A stretch of DNA of 5,703 nt. It comes from an uncultured Dysosmobacter sp. (GTDB taxonomy: Bacteria; Bacillota; Clostridia; Oscillospirales; Oscillospiraceae). Position 1 is the first letter of the stretch, and each line of letters starts with the position of its first letter. The notes under the pieces were generated by a model. The model was not told the origin of the DNA. It did no database searches and saw nothing but the letters and a program-made list of their open reading frames with translations. Below are positions 1 through 4,495 of the stretch, one piece after another. Made by a program: the position numbers and the translations under genes. The DNA lies in assembly GCA_934504065.1 (NCBI GenBank), contig CAKSVQ010000141.1, positions 1 to 5,703 on the forward strand, given 5' to 3'.

Positions 1-29
1 GGCATGCCCTTATTCGGACATGCCTTTTT
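1..29 (+). terminator. Intrinsic terminator, possibly bidirectional
   Basis: GGCATGCCC (1-9) faces GGACATGCC (16-24) across a 6-base loop, followed by five T (25-29). On the plus strand there is one C/A mismatch in a 9-bp stem, and the T-run fits termination of a rightward transcript coming from outside the window. On the minus strand the same mismatch becomes a G-U pair, so the stem is complete there. It spans the stop codon of the leftward HTH gene (stop at 10-12). Whether a T-run follows on the minus strand cannot be seen because the window ends. Confidence 0.6.
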
Positions 30-258
30 CTATGGCGTCAAGCATTTTTCCATATGCACGCCGGCGACGGCGCTTTACCACCTCCGGACAGACGTGCAGC
101 AGCTGGGCCACCTGCTGACAGCTTCGGCCGCGCACGTCTATTTCCACGATGCAGGTTTCTTCTTCCTCCGGCAGCTCAAAGGCCCGGATATAGGCAACAG
201 CACGGCGGGGAGCCATTGCCGAGACCAGGCCGCGAAGCGCCCTCCTCTGGGCGTCCAT
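10..258 (-). CDS. Small sigma-region-4-like HTH protein
   Basis: An 82-residue protein whose C-terminal half reads like a sigma-70 region 4 or ArpU-type helix-turn-helix. A 'VRGRSCQQVAQLLHVCPEVV' stretch (residues 42-61) forms the likely HTH and is followed by a very basic RRRRR helix (63-68). Short proteins of this type occur in clostridial prophages and are thought to be regulators of late or neighbouring genes; that role is inferred here. The middle carries an acidic patch (EEEE, residues 31-34). It is the last gene of the leftward operon, 156 bases after the previous stop. The start is uncertain: I chose the ATG at 258 because conservation-like sequence begins there, but no good Shine-Dalgarno site precedes it. 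The frame stays open to a TTG at 396, and that extension is Ala/Arg-rich and looks non-coding. A TTGACA (391-396, minus) might mark a weak internal promoter, though its -10 (TACTCT) is poor. Confidence 0.72.
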   Translation of the reverse strand: MDAQRRALRGLVSAMAPRRAVAYIRAFELPEEEETCIVEIDVRGRSCQQVAQLLHVCPEVVKRRRRRAYGKMLDAIEKGMSE

Positions 259-414
259 GCGATTCAAGGGCCGACTTGCAGACGCGGCAGCGCCGCGCGG
301 ACGGATTCCCGCCGCCTTCCCGGCCTCCCTCTTCTGTTGGCACCGTGCCGCCGGTGCTCTTGCTGTCAGAGTAGCGCATACGGGGCAAAGTGTCAAATTT
401 TAAGCGCAGCCGGG

Positions 415-870
415 TCAACGTTCCCAGCTGCGCTTTGCAATGTCCTCCACGGCCTCCAGTCCGGGCCGCTGGCGCTTGAGCGCTGCGAACCGGGCCAGGG
501 CTTCCCGGCGCTGTGCTCCGGTATAGATTTCCTCCAGGGGCTTTTCCGTGGTTCCGTCCTCATAGGTTCGGACGATCCGCACGGTATACACCACCAGCTT
601 TCCCCGGTAACCGGGATCCCGGATCAGCTCCAGGCGCTCCCGGTATGCCGCCGTCATCAAAGCGGCGTACCGTTCCGCCAGGGCTTTCCGGTAGTCGGTC
701 AGCTGCTCGATCAGGGCTTGACACTGGGCAATGGTCCGGGCGGCGCTTTCGTCGTGGGCCTTGATGCGGTCGGCGGTCAGGACGTCGGGCCGGACCAGAT
801 AGGCGGAGAACCGCACTTCCGCTTCCCGGCTTGGGCTGCCGTAGCGGCTGAACAGGTTTAGATAGCTCAT
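415..870 (-). CDS. Phage-type hypothetical protein, 151 aa
   Basis: I do not recognise a named family. The protein is charged and largely helical by composition, with a long Ala/Arg/Glu-rich central helix (about residues 35-80), then a strand-rich stretch ('KLVVYTVRIVRTYEDGT', about 90-106), and a basic helical C-terminus. There is no signal peptide or membrane segment. The ATG at 870 is chosen over the upstream in-frame start at 981 for two reasons. A strong GAGGAGG sits seven bases before it, and the ATG overlaps the stop of the preceding 55-aa gene in an ATGA arrangement, which implies translational coupling. It belongs to the five-gene leftward operon. The setting suggests an accessory or early phage function, but nothing in the sequence tells which. 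Confidence 0.75.
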   Translation of the reverse strand: MSYLNLFSRYGSPSREAEVRFSAYLVRPDVLTADRIKAHDESAARTIAQCQALIEQLTDYRKALAERYAALMTAAYRERLELIRDPGYRGKLVVYTVRIVRTYEDGTTEKPLEEIYTGAQRREALARFAALKRQRPGLEAVEDIAKRSWER

Positions 871-1034
871 GCGCGGGCCTCCTCGCAGCTGGTGACGGTC
901 CAATAAGCGATGCCGTCGGGGCTGTGTTCGTCGCTTCCCCAGCCGATTACCGTTCCGGTGGGGATAGGGATTAAAACCCAAAGGGCTTCATGGCGGGAAG
1001 TGCGCTTATTTTCGATGTGGATTAGATATTTCAT
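867..1034 (-). CDS. Small MKYL protein, 55 aa
   Basis: A 55-residue protein starting MKYLIHIENK, with a hydrophobic, Gly/Pro-containing middle (LIPIPTGTVIGWG) that looks like beta strands rather than a membrane helix. Function unknown. The start at 1034 is set by AAAGGAG about eight bases upstream; the longer frame to 1235 would overlap the J-domain gene and is rejected. Its stop overlaps the start of the 151-aa gene by four bases (ATGA). The first residues and the leader (CAGAAAGG before the start) resemble those of the 51-aa protein encoded at 1627-1782, so the two may be distant paralogues. Short proteins of this kind are common in clostridial mobile elements. Confidence 0.7.
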   Translation of the reverse strand: MKYLIHIENKRTSRHEALWVLIPIPTGTVIGWGSDEHSPDGIAYWTVTSCEEARA

Positions 1035-1072
1035 GATGCAATCTCCTTTCTGGTGGTCGCGGCGCGTCCCGG

Positions 1073-1579
1073 TCAAGCCGGGAGCGCGTCGGAAGTGGTG
1101 GAAGCGGTGCGGGTGAAGGTAGTGGAGCCGTACTTGCTGCGAATCTGCGCCATAGTCTTGGATCCCTTGTGCCAGCGCTGGCCGTCCTCGGCATAATGCC
1201 AGCTCCAGAGCTTCTTTGTGCTGCTCCAGCGGCACCCGGCAGCCTTCAGAGCCTCTTTGTGCTCTTTGGTGTTGCCGCCGATCCAGAGCCAGCGGCCGCA
1301 GAGCTCGATTTCCAGGCCGTCCAGCTTCAGAAGTGCGGAAATGATGTTGATGAAGTCCCCGGCGCTCTCCGTGGTGGCGTGGGTGCGGCCGGTGGTATCC
1401 TCGGCGGCCTGCTCGTTCTGGCTGCGCTTCAGGACCTCGAACCGGGCTTCATACTCGGCATTGATGGCCTGCATGGTGGCGGTATTGCCGCCCATGTCCG
1501 GGTGATGCTTCAGGGCTGCGGCCTTGTAGGCCTTCTTCAGCTCGTCCAGGTTCTTGCAGTTGATGAAATAGGTTGTCAT
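1073..1579 (-). CDS. Phage-encoded J-domain (DnaJ-like) protein
   Basis: 168 residues in two parts. Residues 1-50 form a minimal J domain: helix II 'LKKAYKAAALKHHPD' carries the diagnostic HPD triad at 26-28, followed by a Gly-rich loop and helix III (MQAINAEYEARFEVLK). J domains stimulate the ATPase of a DnaK-type Hsp70, so this protein may recruit the host chaperone, perhaps for replication or assembly; that is inference. After a Ser/Thr/Gln-rich linker (52-74), residues 86-150 form a Trp-rich domain with 'GNTKEHKEALKAAGCRWS' and 'KKLWSWHY', a second module I have seen with J domains in Firmicute prophage proteins but cannot name. There is no zinc-finger or C-terminal substrate domain as in true DnaJ (about 375 aa). 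The start is clear: AAGGAGG lies eight bases before the ATG. It is the second gene of the leftward operon. Confidence 0.85.
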   Translation of the reverse strand: MTTYFINCKNLDELKKAYKAAALKHHPDMGGNTATMQAINAEYEARFEVLKRSQNEQAAEDTTGRTHATTESAGDFINIISALLKLDGLEIELCGRWLWIGGNTKEHKEALKAAGCRWSSTKKLWSWHYAEDGQRWHKGSKTMAQIRSKYGSTTFTRTASTTSDALPA

Positions 1580-1626
1580 GGTGTGTTCCTCCTTGAATTT
1601 TTATCGTGATTGCGATTAGTGGAAGG

Positions 1627-1782
1627 TTAGCGAATGGGGCGTGCGCCCTTTGCGTCCTGCTCCCAGATGTTGACGGTGTAGCCACACCGCTTGAGCTGCT
1701 GCGCTAGGTCCTGCGCCGCTTCTAGGGTGTTGCGGTAGCTGATGGCGGGGGTAGTCTTGCAATAGACAATCATGTATTTCAT
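1627..1782 (-). CDS. Small MKYM protein, 51 aa
   Basis: A 51-residue protein (MKYMIVYCKT...) of unknown function. It has a short beta-like N-terminus, a helix (EAAQDLAQQLKRCG) and a final strand (YTVNIWEQD), an alpha/beta order suggesting a small folded domain. It is the first gene after the leftward promoter, with a leader of about 58 bases. The ATG at 1782 follows AAAGGG by about seven bases; the longer in-frame extension to 1869 would run through the promoter and is rejected. Its N-terminus and leader resemble those of the 55-aa gene downstream. The reading frame and spacing to the J-domain gene (47 bases) fit one transcript. Confidence 0.65.
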   Translation of the reverse strand: MKYMIVYCKTTPAISYRNTLEAAQDLAQQLKRCGYTVNIWEQDAKGARPIR

Positions 1783-1797
1783 GGTGTTTCCCTTTCT

Positions 1798-1813
1798 GGC
1801 CTGTCGGCCTGTC
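1798..1813. repeat. Tandem 8-bp repeat in operon leader
   Basis: GGCCTGTC occurs twice head-to-tail (1798-1805, 1806-1813). It lies in the predicted 5' leader of the leftward operon, between the promoter and the ribosome binding site of the 51-aa gene. Function unknown; it may be chance slippage. Confidence 0.5.
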
Positions 1814-1846
1814 GTGTTCGGTGTTGTTCCCGCTTGGGTTGAGGCA

Positions 1847-1876
1847 ATCATAACGCCAGCATTATGCAAACGTCAA
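1847..1876 (-). promoter_or_regulatory. Promoter of the leftward operon
   Basis: Reading leftward, TTGACG (1876-1871) is followed by an 18-base spacer and TATGAT (1852-1847), matching the sigma-A consensus in five of six bases at each box. Predicted transcription begins near 1840, leaving a leader of about 58 bases before the 51-aa gene. The dyad at 1850-1865 lies in the spacer and the -10, so a protein bound there would block polymerase. Confidence 0.65.
1850..1865. promoter_or_regulatory. Candidate operator O1 (dyad)
   Basis: ATAACGCCAGCATTAT is an imperfect palindrome with 7-base arms around a CA centre; only one arm position differs (C versus T). It overlaps the -10 of the leftward promoter. 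A second copy of the core lies 62 bp to the right. The nearest candidate ligand is the ribbon-helix-helix protein encoded at 2003-2230; that link is inferred from position only. Confidence 0.55.
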
Positions 1877-1911
1877 GAGCGTTTTTGCAGGTTTGGAGAT
1901 AGTCACAAATC

Positions 1912-1927
1912 ATAACGCTGGCATTTG
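1912..1927. promoter_or_regulatory. Candidate operator O2 (dyad copy)
   Basis: ATAACGCTGGCATTTG repeats the O1 core (AACGC, two bases, GCATT) with a less perfect right arm. Eleven bases, AATCATAACGC, are identical at 1846-1856 and 1908-1918. The 62-bp offset is close to six helical turns, placing both on the same DNA face. O2 sits just upstream of the possible rightward promoter. Confidence 0.5.
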
Positions 1928-1940
1928 TTGAATGTGCATA

Positions 1941-1969
1941 ATGACTGCGGCAGGGTGAAAGAGTAAAAT
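1941..1969 (+). promoter_or_regulatory. Possible promoter of the RHH gene
   Basis: ATGACT (1941-1946), a 17-base spacer and TAAAAT (1964-1969) give four of six and five of six consensus matches. Predicted transcription starts near 1976, 27 bases before the ATG. CATAAT at 1937-1942 is an alternative -10, but it lacks a recognisable -35. The evidence is weak apart from position. Confidence 0.35.
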
Positions 1970-2002
1970 AAATAGCATAAGAACAAGAGGGGAGCGGAAG
2001 CT

Positions 2003-2230
2003 ATGACGGTAAAATATTCGGAACTTTCGGCAGAAGCGAAACAGAGAAGAAACCGCCAGAATGCAGCCAGCCGCGCCAGATATGAGAAGGCGGCATACAG
2101 CAAAATGACATTCAGGATTAGATCTGATGGCTCGGACGGCTTCACACCGGAGCAGATCAAGCACGCAGCAGATCAGGCGGGGTTATCGGTCAACGCCTGG
2201 ATCTTGGAGGCAATCCGGGATAAGCTGTAA
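2003..2230 (+). CDS. Ribbon-helix-helix (Arc/CopG-like) DNA-binding protein
   Basis: 75 residues. The N-terminal third (residues 1-33) is a basic, Ala/Arg/Gln-rich tail. It is followed by the pattern of a ribbon-helix-helix fold: a strand 'KMTFRIR' (34-40), helix A 'TPEQIKHAADQAG' (48-60), and helix B beginning with the typical SVNAW (62-66) and ending EAIRDKL. Such proteins bind operators as dimers, inserting the strand into the major groove, and often repress their own region. AGGGGAG (1988-1994) eight bases before the ATG sets the start. It is transcribed divergently from the leftward five-gene operon, with two dyad repeats between them, and is closed by its own terminator. It could instead be an unpaired antitoxin-like protein; no toxin gene is adjacent. 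Confidence 0.82.
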   Translation: MTVKYSELSAEAKQRRNRQNAASRARYEKAAYSKMTFRIRSDGSDGFTPEQIKHAADQAGLSVNAWILEAIRDKL

Positions 2231-2236
2231 GACAAC

Positions 2237-2284
2237 AATACCCACCAGGAGCGGATGTCTTCCGTTCTCGGTGGGTATTATTTT
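2237..2284 (+). terminator. Intrinsic terminator after the RHH gene
   Basis: AATACCCACC (2237-2246) pairs perfectly with GGTGGGTATT (2270-2279). The interior GAGCGGA and TCCGTTCTC can extend the stem with a small bulge, and TTTT follows at 2281-2284. It begins six bases after the stop codon, so it closes the single-gene rightward transcript. Confidence 0.85.
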
Positions 2285-2412
2285 GCCCTGATGGTATACG
2301 GAGCGTATTCTGGCGGAGAGATATATTTATAAGCTATATATACGGGGATAGACTGAGTATATATTGCGCGCTATGGGTTGGCAAAAGAGAGGGGCGGGGC
2401 GGCCAAAAACGC

Positions 2413-2846
2413 GCGGAGGGCAGCAGAGCGGCAGGCAATGGGGGCCGAATGGCAGGCGGTGGGACTGGCGGAGGCGGCAGGGAGGACGCAGGACGGGAGA
2501 AGCTGGCAGAAGGGCAGCGGGCAAAGGGCACGGCGGGGACGATGCATGCAGAGCGGAAGGGCGAGGGCGGAAGCGGTGCGGCCCGGCGGGAGGCAATCAG
2601 CGGGCGGGAATTAAGGCGCTGTTAAATCGTTTCGGCCTGGGGCAAGGCGCGCGGCGCTTTGTGTGTCGGGTCTGTGTCAAAAGGGGCAGGCGGCGGAGAG
2701 ATGCCGGCAATGCAGCACGGGCAAGGGGCGACGGAACAAGGAAGCGGCGGGCCGATGCTGGGCGGCAGAGGGGAAGCGTGCCAGCAGGGCCGAGATGCTG
2801 GGCGCGTGGCAAGGTCCGGCAATGCAGCGACGGCGGAGGGCAGCAG
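2413..2846. repeat. Degenerate interspersed short repeats
   Basis: Exact pairs are GCGGAGGGCAGCAG (2413-2426, 2833-2846), CCGGCAATGCAGC (2704-2716, 2816-2828) and GATGCTGGGCG (2754-2764, 2794-2804). They all lie in the GGCA-rich segment and have no constant spacing, so this is neither a CRISPR nor a clean tandem array. They look like diverged copies of a G-rich unit. Confidence 0.55.
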
Positions 2847-2937
2847 GAAGAGCCAGGCGATCAGGCAGAAAGGCAAGAGCCGGCAGGGGCTGGGCTGAGG
2901 CGATTCCCCACACCGGGCCGGGCCGATGATGCATTCT

Positions 2938-2971
2938 CCCTCCCCCTTCCCGAGGATCAGCAGGGGGTGGG
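2938..2971 (+). other. C-tract/G-tract hairpin
   Basis: CCCTCCCCC (2938-2946) can pair with GGGGGTGGG (2963-2971), giving eight G-C pairs and one T-T mismatch around a 16-base loop. The same C-tract is also perfectly complementary to 3069-3077, so two structures are mutually exclusive in an RNA spanning the region. No T-run follows, so it is not a standard terminator. Confidence 0.45.
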
Positions 2972-3067
2972 GTAGCGGAAAAAGACGGGGTGTCTCGCGG
3001 GAGAGACGAAGATATATCCACCACACCCGCCAAGAGAATTGCAGGAACCTGAGAGCGGGCCCAGACT

Positions 3068-3104
3068 GGGGGGAGGGGGTAGGAGAAAACAGGGGGGGGC
3101 AGGG
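3068..3104 (+). other. Putative G-quadruplex tract
   Basis: Four G-runs of 6, 5, 8 and 3 bases (3068-3073, 3075-3079, 3092-3099, 3102-3104) lie within 37 bases on the plus strand, matching the usual quadruplex pattern apart from one 12-base loop. The tract lies 39 bases upstream of the -35 of the morphogenesis promoter. Confidence 0.55.
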
Positions 3105-3142
3105 CTGCAAACAGCGGCGATGAAAATAATTCCAGGGGAAAT

Positions 3143-3171
3143 TTGCCACTTTTGAATACCGGTGGTATAAT
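3143..3171 (+). promoter_or_regulatory. Strong extended -10 promoter of the morphogenesis operon
   Basis: TTGCCA (3143-3148), a 17-base spacer and a perfect TATAAT (3166-3171), preceded by TGG that supplies the TGn extended -10. This is the best promoter in the window. Transcription should begin near 3178, giving a leader of about 45 bases before the packaging gene. A small dyad, ATACC-GGT-GGTAT (3156-3168), overlaps the -10 and could be an operator. Confidence 0.82.
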
Positions 3172-3222
3172 GACGGCGAGAGCTGGGAAATACAAGAAAT
3201 TTCTGAGAAAGGGGTGCAAGGC

Positions 3223-3597
3223 ATGGGCTGGAAAACCTACCGCAGCGAGAAGGAGCTTGTGGGCGCCATTGCGGATTATTTCAAGACCTGCGACGAAGCG
3301 GGAGAGCTTTACGACGAAGCGGGCATGTGCCTTGCGCTGAACGTGGACCAGCGGCAGATGCGGGAATGGCTGAATCAGGAAGGACCGTTTCAGTACATTG
3401 TGCGGCGGGCCTATCTGCACATTCAGCAGCAGATTGCCACCCACCCGGTGTATCGGGAGAAGAGCATGGTGACCAAGAGCATTTTTCTTCTGAAGCAGCC
3501 GCAGTTCGGCGGCTATCAGGACAAGACGGAGGAAAAGAAGGACATCAGCTTCAAGGTGACGATGGGCGACGGCGTGGACGCGGAGGACTTCAAATGA
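3223..3597 (+). CDS. Phage DNA-packaging protein, small terminase (gp3-like)
   Basis: 124 residues resembling the DNA-packaging gp3/small terminase proteins that recognise phage DNA and present it to the large terminase motor. The N-terminal half (about 7-50) reads as helices with an HTH-like 'DQRQMREWL' step. The second half has 'YIVRRAYLHIQQQI', then a conserved-looking 'KSIFLLKQPQFGGYQDKTE' (about residues 82-100), followed by a strand 'ISFKVTMGDG', the usual ending of this family. I chose the ATG at 3223 because AAAGGGG (3208-3214) lies eight bases upstream; the GTG at 3214 overlaps that site. It is the first gene after the strong promoter. The stop overlaps the next ATG (ATGA). The partner large terminase is not in this window. 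The alternative is a generic phage HTH protein. Confidence 0.75.
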   Translation: MGWKTYRSEKELVGAIADYFKTCDEAGELYDEAGMCLALNVDQRQMREWLNQEGPFQYIVRRAYLHIQQQIATHPVYREKSMVTKSIFLLKQPQFGGYQDKTEEKKDISFKVTMGDGVDAEDFK

Positions 3598-3800
3598 CGT
3601 GGATTTTATGGCTTTTGCTGTTGATTTTGCAGTGTGTGAACCTGGGGATCGGGATCGCGGGGCTGTTGGTTGGGAAGAAGGACGCCGGGAAGGAGCCGGA
3701 GGACAAGCCGGACAAGGCAGACGAGGCCGGGCGGCTGATGGACGAGGGCTTTGACAACCTGATGCGCTACAGCGTGGGAGGAAAGGACGGCTTTTCATGA
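3594..3800 (+). CDS. Small single-pass membrane protein, 68 aa
   Basis: A 68-residue protein with one hydrophobic helix near its start (about residues 3-27: WILWLLLLILQ, then a Gly/Val-rich half). This is followed by a Lys/Asp/Glu-rich linker and an amphipathic end containing 'LMDEGFDNLMRYSV'. Short proteins with such an ending occur beside structural genes in clostridial prophages; the function is unknown, and the membrane helix could suggest a role at the cell envelope. GGAGG seven bases upstream and four-base overlaps on both sides (ATGA at 3594-3597 and 3797-3800) support it as a real, coupled gene. The longer frame from 3327 is a shadow of the packaging gene. Confidence 0.78.
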   Translation: MTWILWLLLLILQCVNLGIGIAGLLVGKKDAGKEPEDKPDKADEAGRLMDEGFDNLMRYSVGGKDGFS

Positions 3801-4234
3801 GGACGGTGCAGGAGATCTTTGACGAGACCATTCACCTGATCGACGCCCAGAACGAGAGCACCGGTTCCACCGTGACGGCAGACACCAAGGAATACGAGCT
3901 GCGGACGCCCAACTGTTTGAACGCCTACATCAACCTGGTGTACCCGTACAGCGACACCTATGAGCCTCGGAGCGACGGAAAGCGGACCGTGCACCCTAAG
4001 CTTGGGAGCATGGAGGACGAAGTGCAGATGGACGATTTCATCTGCCTGAGCGTGCTGCCGAAGGCCCTTGCCTATGAGCTTTTGCGGGAAGAGAACCCCA
4101 CCGTTGCCAGTGCCTGCTACGAAGACTACGAAAAGGCACTGAGCATGGCGAAAGAATCCCTTCCGTCGGTGGAAAGCGAGGTTGCGGACCTTTACGGCGG
4201 CATTGAATATGGGGAGTTTTCACGATGGTGCTAG
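3797..4234 (+). CDS. Phage head-tail connector-like protein
   Basis: 145 residues, soluble, acidic. It begins with a helix 'VQEIFDETIHLIDAQNE', has a Thr/Tyr-rich middle, and ends with a helical part ('DDFICLSVLPKALAYELLREENPTVASACYEDYEKAL', about residues 75-112). That ending resembles the helical end of gp6-type connector or neck proteins, which join the portal to the tail. This is recognition of a pattern, not a proven match. Its start overlaps the stop of the membrane peptide (ATGA), with AAAGGA nine bases upstream, so translation is coupled. In a usual phage order this gene would follow the major capsid gene, whereas here it precedes the scaffold. The stop overlaps the next gene by ten bases. 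Confidence 0.6.
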   Translation: MRTVQEIFDETIHLIDAQNESTGSTVTADTKEYELRTPNCLNAYINLVYPYSDTYEPRSDGKRTVHPKLGSMEDEVQMDDFICLSVLPKALAYELLREENPTVASACYEDYEKALSMAKESLPSVESEVADLYGGIEYGEFSRWC

Positions 4235-4413
4235 ACGGCTGGTATACCTGCCCCATGTGCGGGCGGAAGCTGATGCGGATCCCCTACGGGAGCGTGGTAT
4301 ACGGGACGCCGGTCTACTGCCGCAAGTGCAAGGTCGAGTGGTTCCCCAACATTTACCACGGGGTGGAGTTTTCGGACGATGAGCCGTTCCACCTGCTGGA
4401 AGAAGACGAATAA
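4225..4413 (+). CDS. Cys-rich zinc-ribbon protein (KTR-like)
   Basis: 62 residues with two CxxC pairs: C9/C12 in 'TCPMCGRK' and C32/C35 in 'YCRKCK', 19 residues apart. These could bind one zinc. The spacing and the W-x-x-CPxCG start resemble the short Cys-rich KTR proteins common in Firmicute mobile elements, whose role is not known; RNA or DNA contact is plausible. The end is acidic (EEDE). GGGGAG (4211-4216) lies eight bases before the ATG, and the gene overlaps the connector-like gene by ten bases, so it is likely coupled to it. It is the last gene before a strong terminator. Confidence 0.78.
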   Translation: MVLDGWYTCPMCGRKLMRIPYGSVVYGTPVYCRKCKVEWFPNIYHGVEFSDDEPFHLLEEDE

Positions 4414-4438
4414 AACCGAATCTTGAGATAGAGCGTAC

Positions 4439-4483
4439 AGCGCCGAGAAGCGAGGAGCAATCCTTGTTTTTCGGCGCTTTTTG
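4439..4483 (+). terminator. 18-bp GCAA-loop terminator inside the morphogenesis cluster
   Basis: AGCGCCGAGAAGCGAGGA (4439-4456) pairs over its full length with 4461-4478, using three G-U pairs, around a GCAA (GNRA) tetraloop, and is followed by a T-run (4478-4482). The G-U pairs become mismatches on the other strand, so the element is oriented for plus-strand RNA. It starts 25 bases after the zinc-ribbon stop. It would limit read-through from the packaging operon into the scaffold gene, unless an antiterminator acts. I see no clear promoter between it and the scaffold start. Confidence 0.85.
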
Positions 4484-4495
4484 TTTTGTCAGGAC

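Larger units (their letters stand above)
2285..3142. other. Long gene-free region, GGCA-rich and G-skewed
   Basis: I find no convincing gene here. An AT-rich patch (about 2318-2365) is followed by a segment (2380-2886) that is strongly purine-rich on the plus strand. It holds 22 copies of GGCA against only 2 of its complement TGCC. Three plus-strand frames stay open together only because T is scarce; their translations are Arg/Gly low-complexity and lack ribosome binding sites. Short words recur: GCGGAGGGCAGCAG (2413, 2833), CCGGCAATGCAGC (2704, 2816), GATGCTGGGCG (2754, 2794). After this come a C-rich tract (2935-2950), a G-rich tract (2963-2972) and a very G-rich stretch (3068-3104). Possible meanings include a noncoding RNA, an untranslated leader, or a DNA processing region; the sequence does not decide. 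Confidence 0.7.

Noticed and set aside
368..396. Internal leftward promoter with a perfect TTGACA
   Set aside because: The -10 at 17-base spacing is TACTCT, only three of six consensus bases, so support is too weak for a feature.
176..418. 80-codon minus-strand frame with a CRVC motif overlapping the HTH gene
   Set aside because: No clear ribosome binding site, Gly-rich low-complexity product, and 83 bases of overlap with a better gene. I considered a frameshifted N-terminus of the HTH gene but cannot support it.
1865..1889. Hairpin TGCAAACG / CGTTTTTGCA in the divergent region
   Set aside because: The arms differ in length by two bases and overlap the -35 of the leftward promoter. It is not convincing as a terminator or operator.
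2413..2846. CRISPR-like repeats
   Set aside because: Repeats occur only in pairs with unequal spacing, and there is no constant spacer length or cas gene.
2364..2975. 203-codon plus-strand open frame in the gene-free region
   Set aside because: It begins with TTG without a ribosome binding site. Two other plus frames are open over much of the same stretch, and the product is Arg/Gly low complexity. Openness follows from T-poor sequence.
2992..3060. Group I intron-like words (GAGAC, AAGATATA, AATTGCAGGAA)
   Set aside because: They resemble the R, S and P core elements but occur in the wrong order (R/S before P), with no Q element and no flanking exon gene.
2622..3831. Long minus-strand frames (200 and 384 codons) across the gap and packaging gene
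   Set aside because: The products are Pro/Ser/Leu low complexity, and the longer frame overlaps well-supported plus-strand genes. They are shadows of purine-rich DNA.
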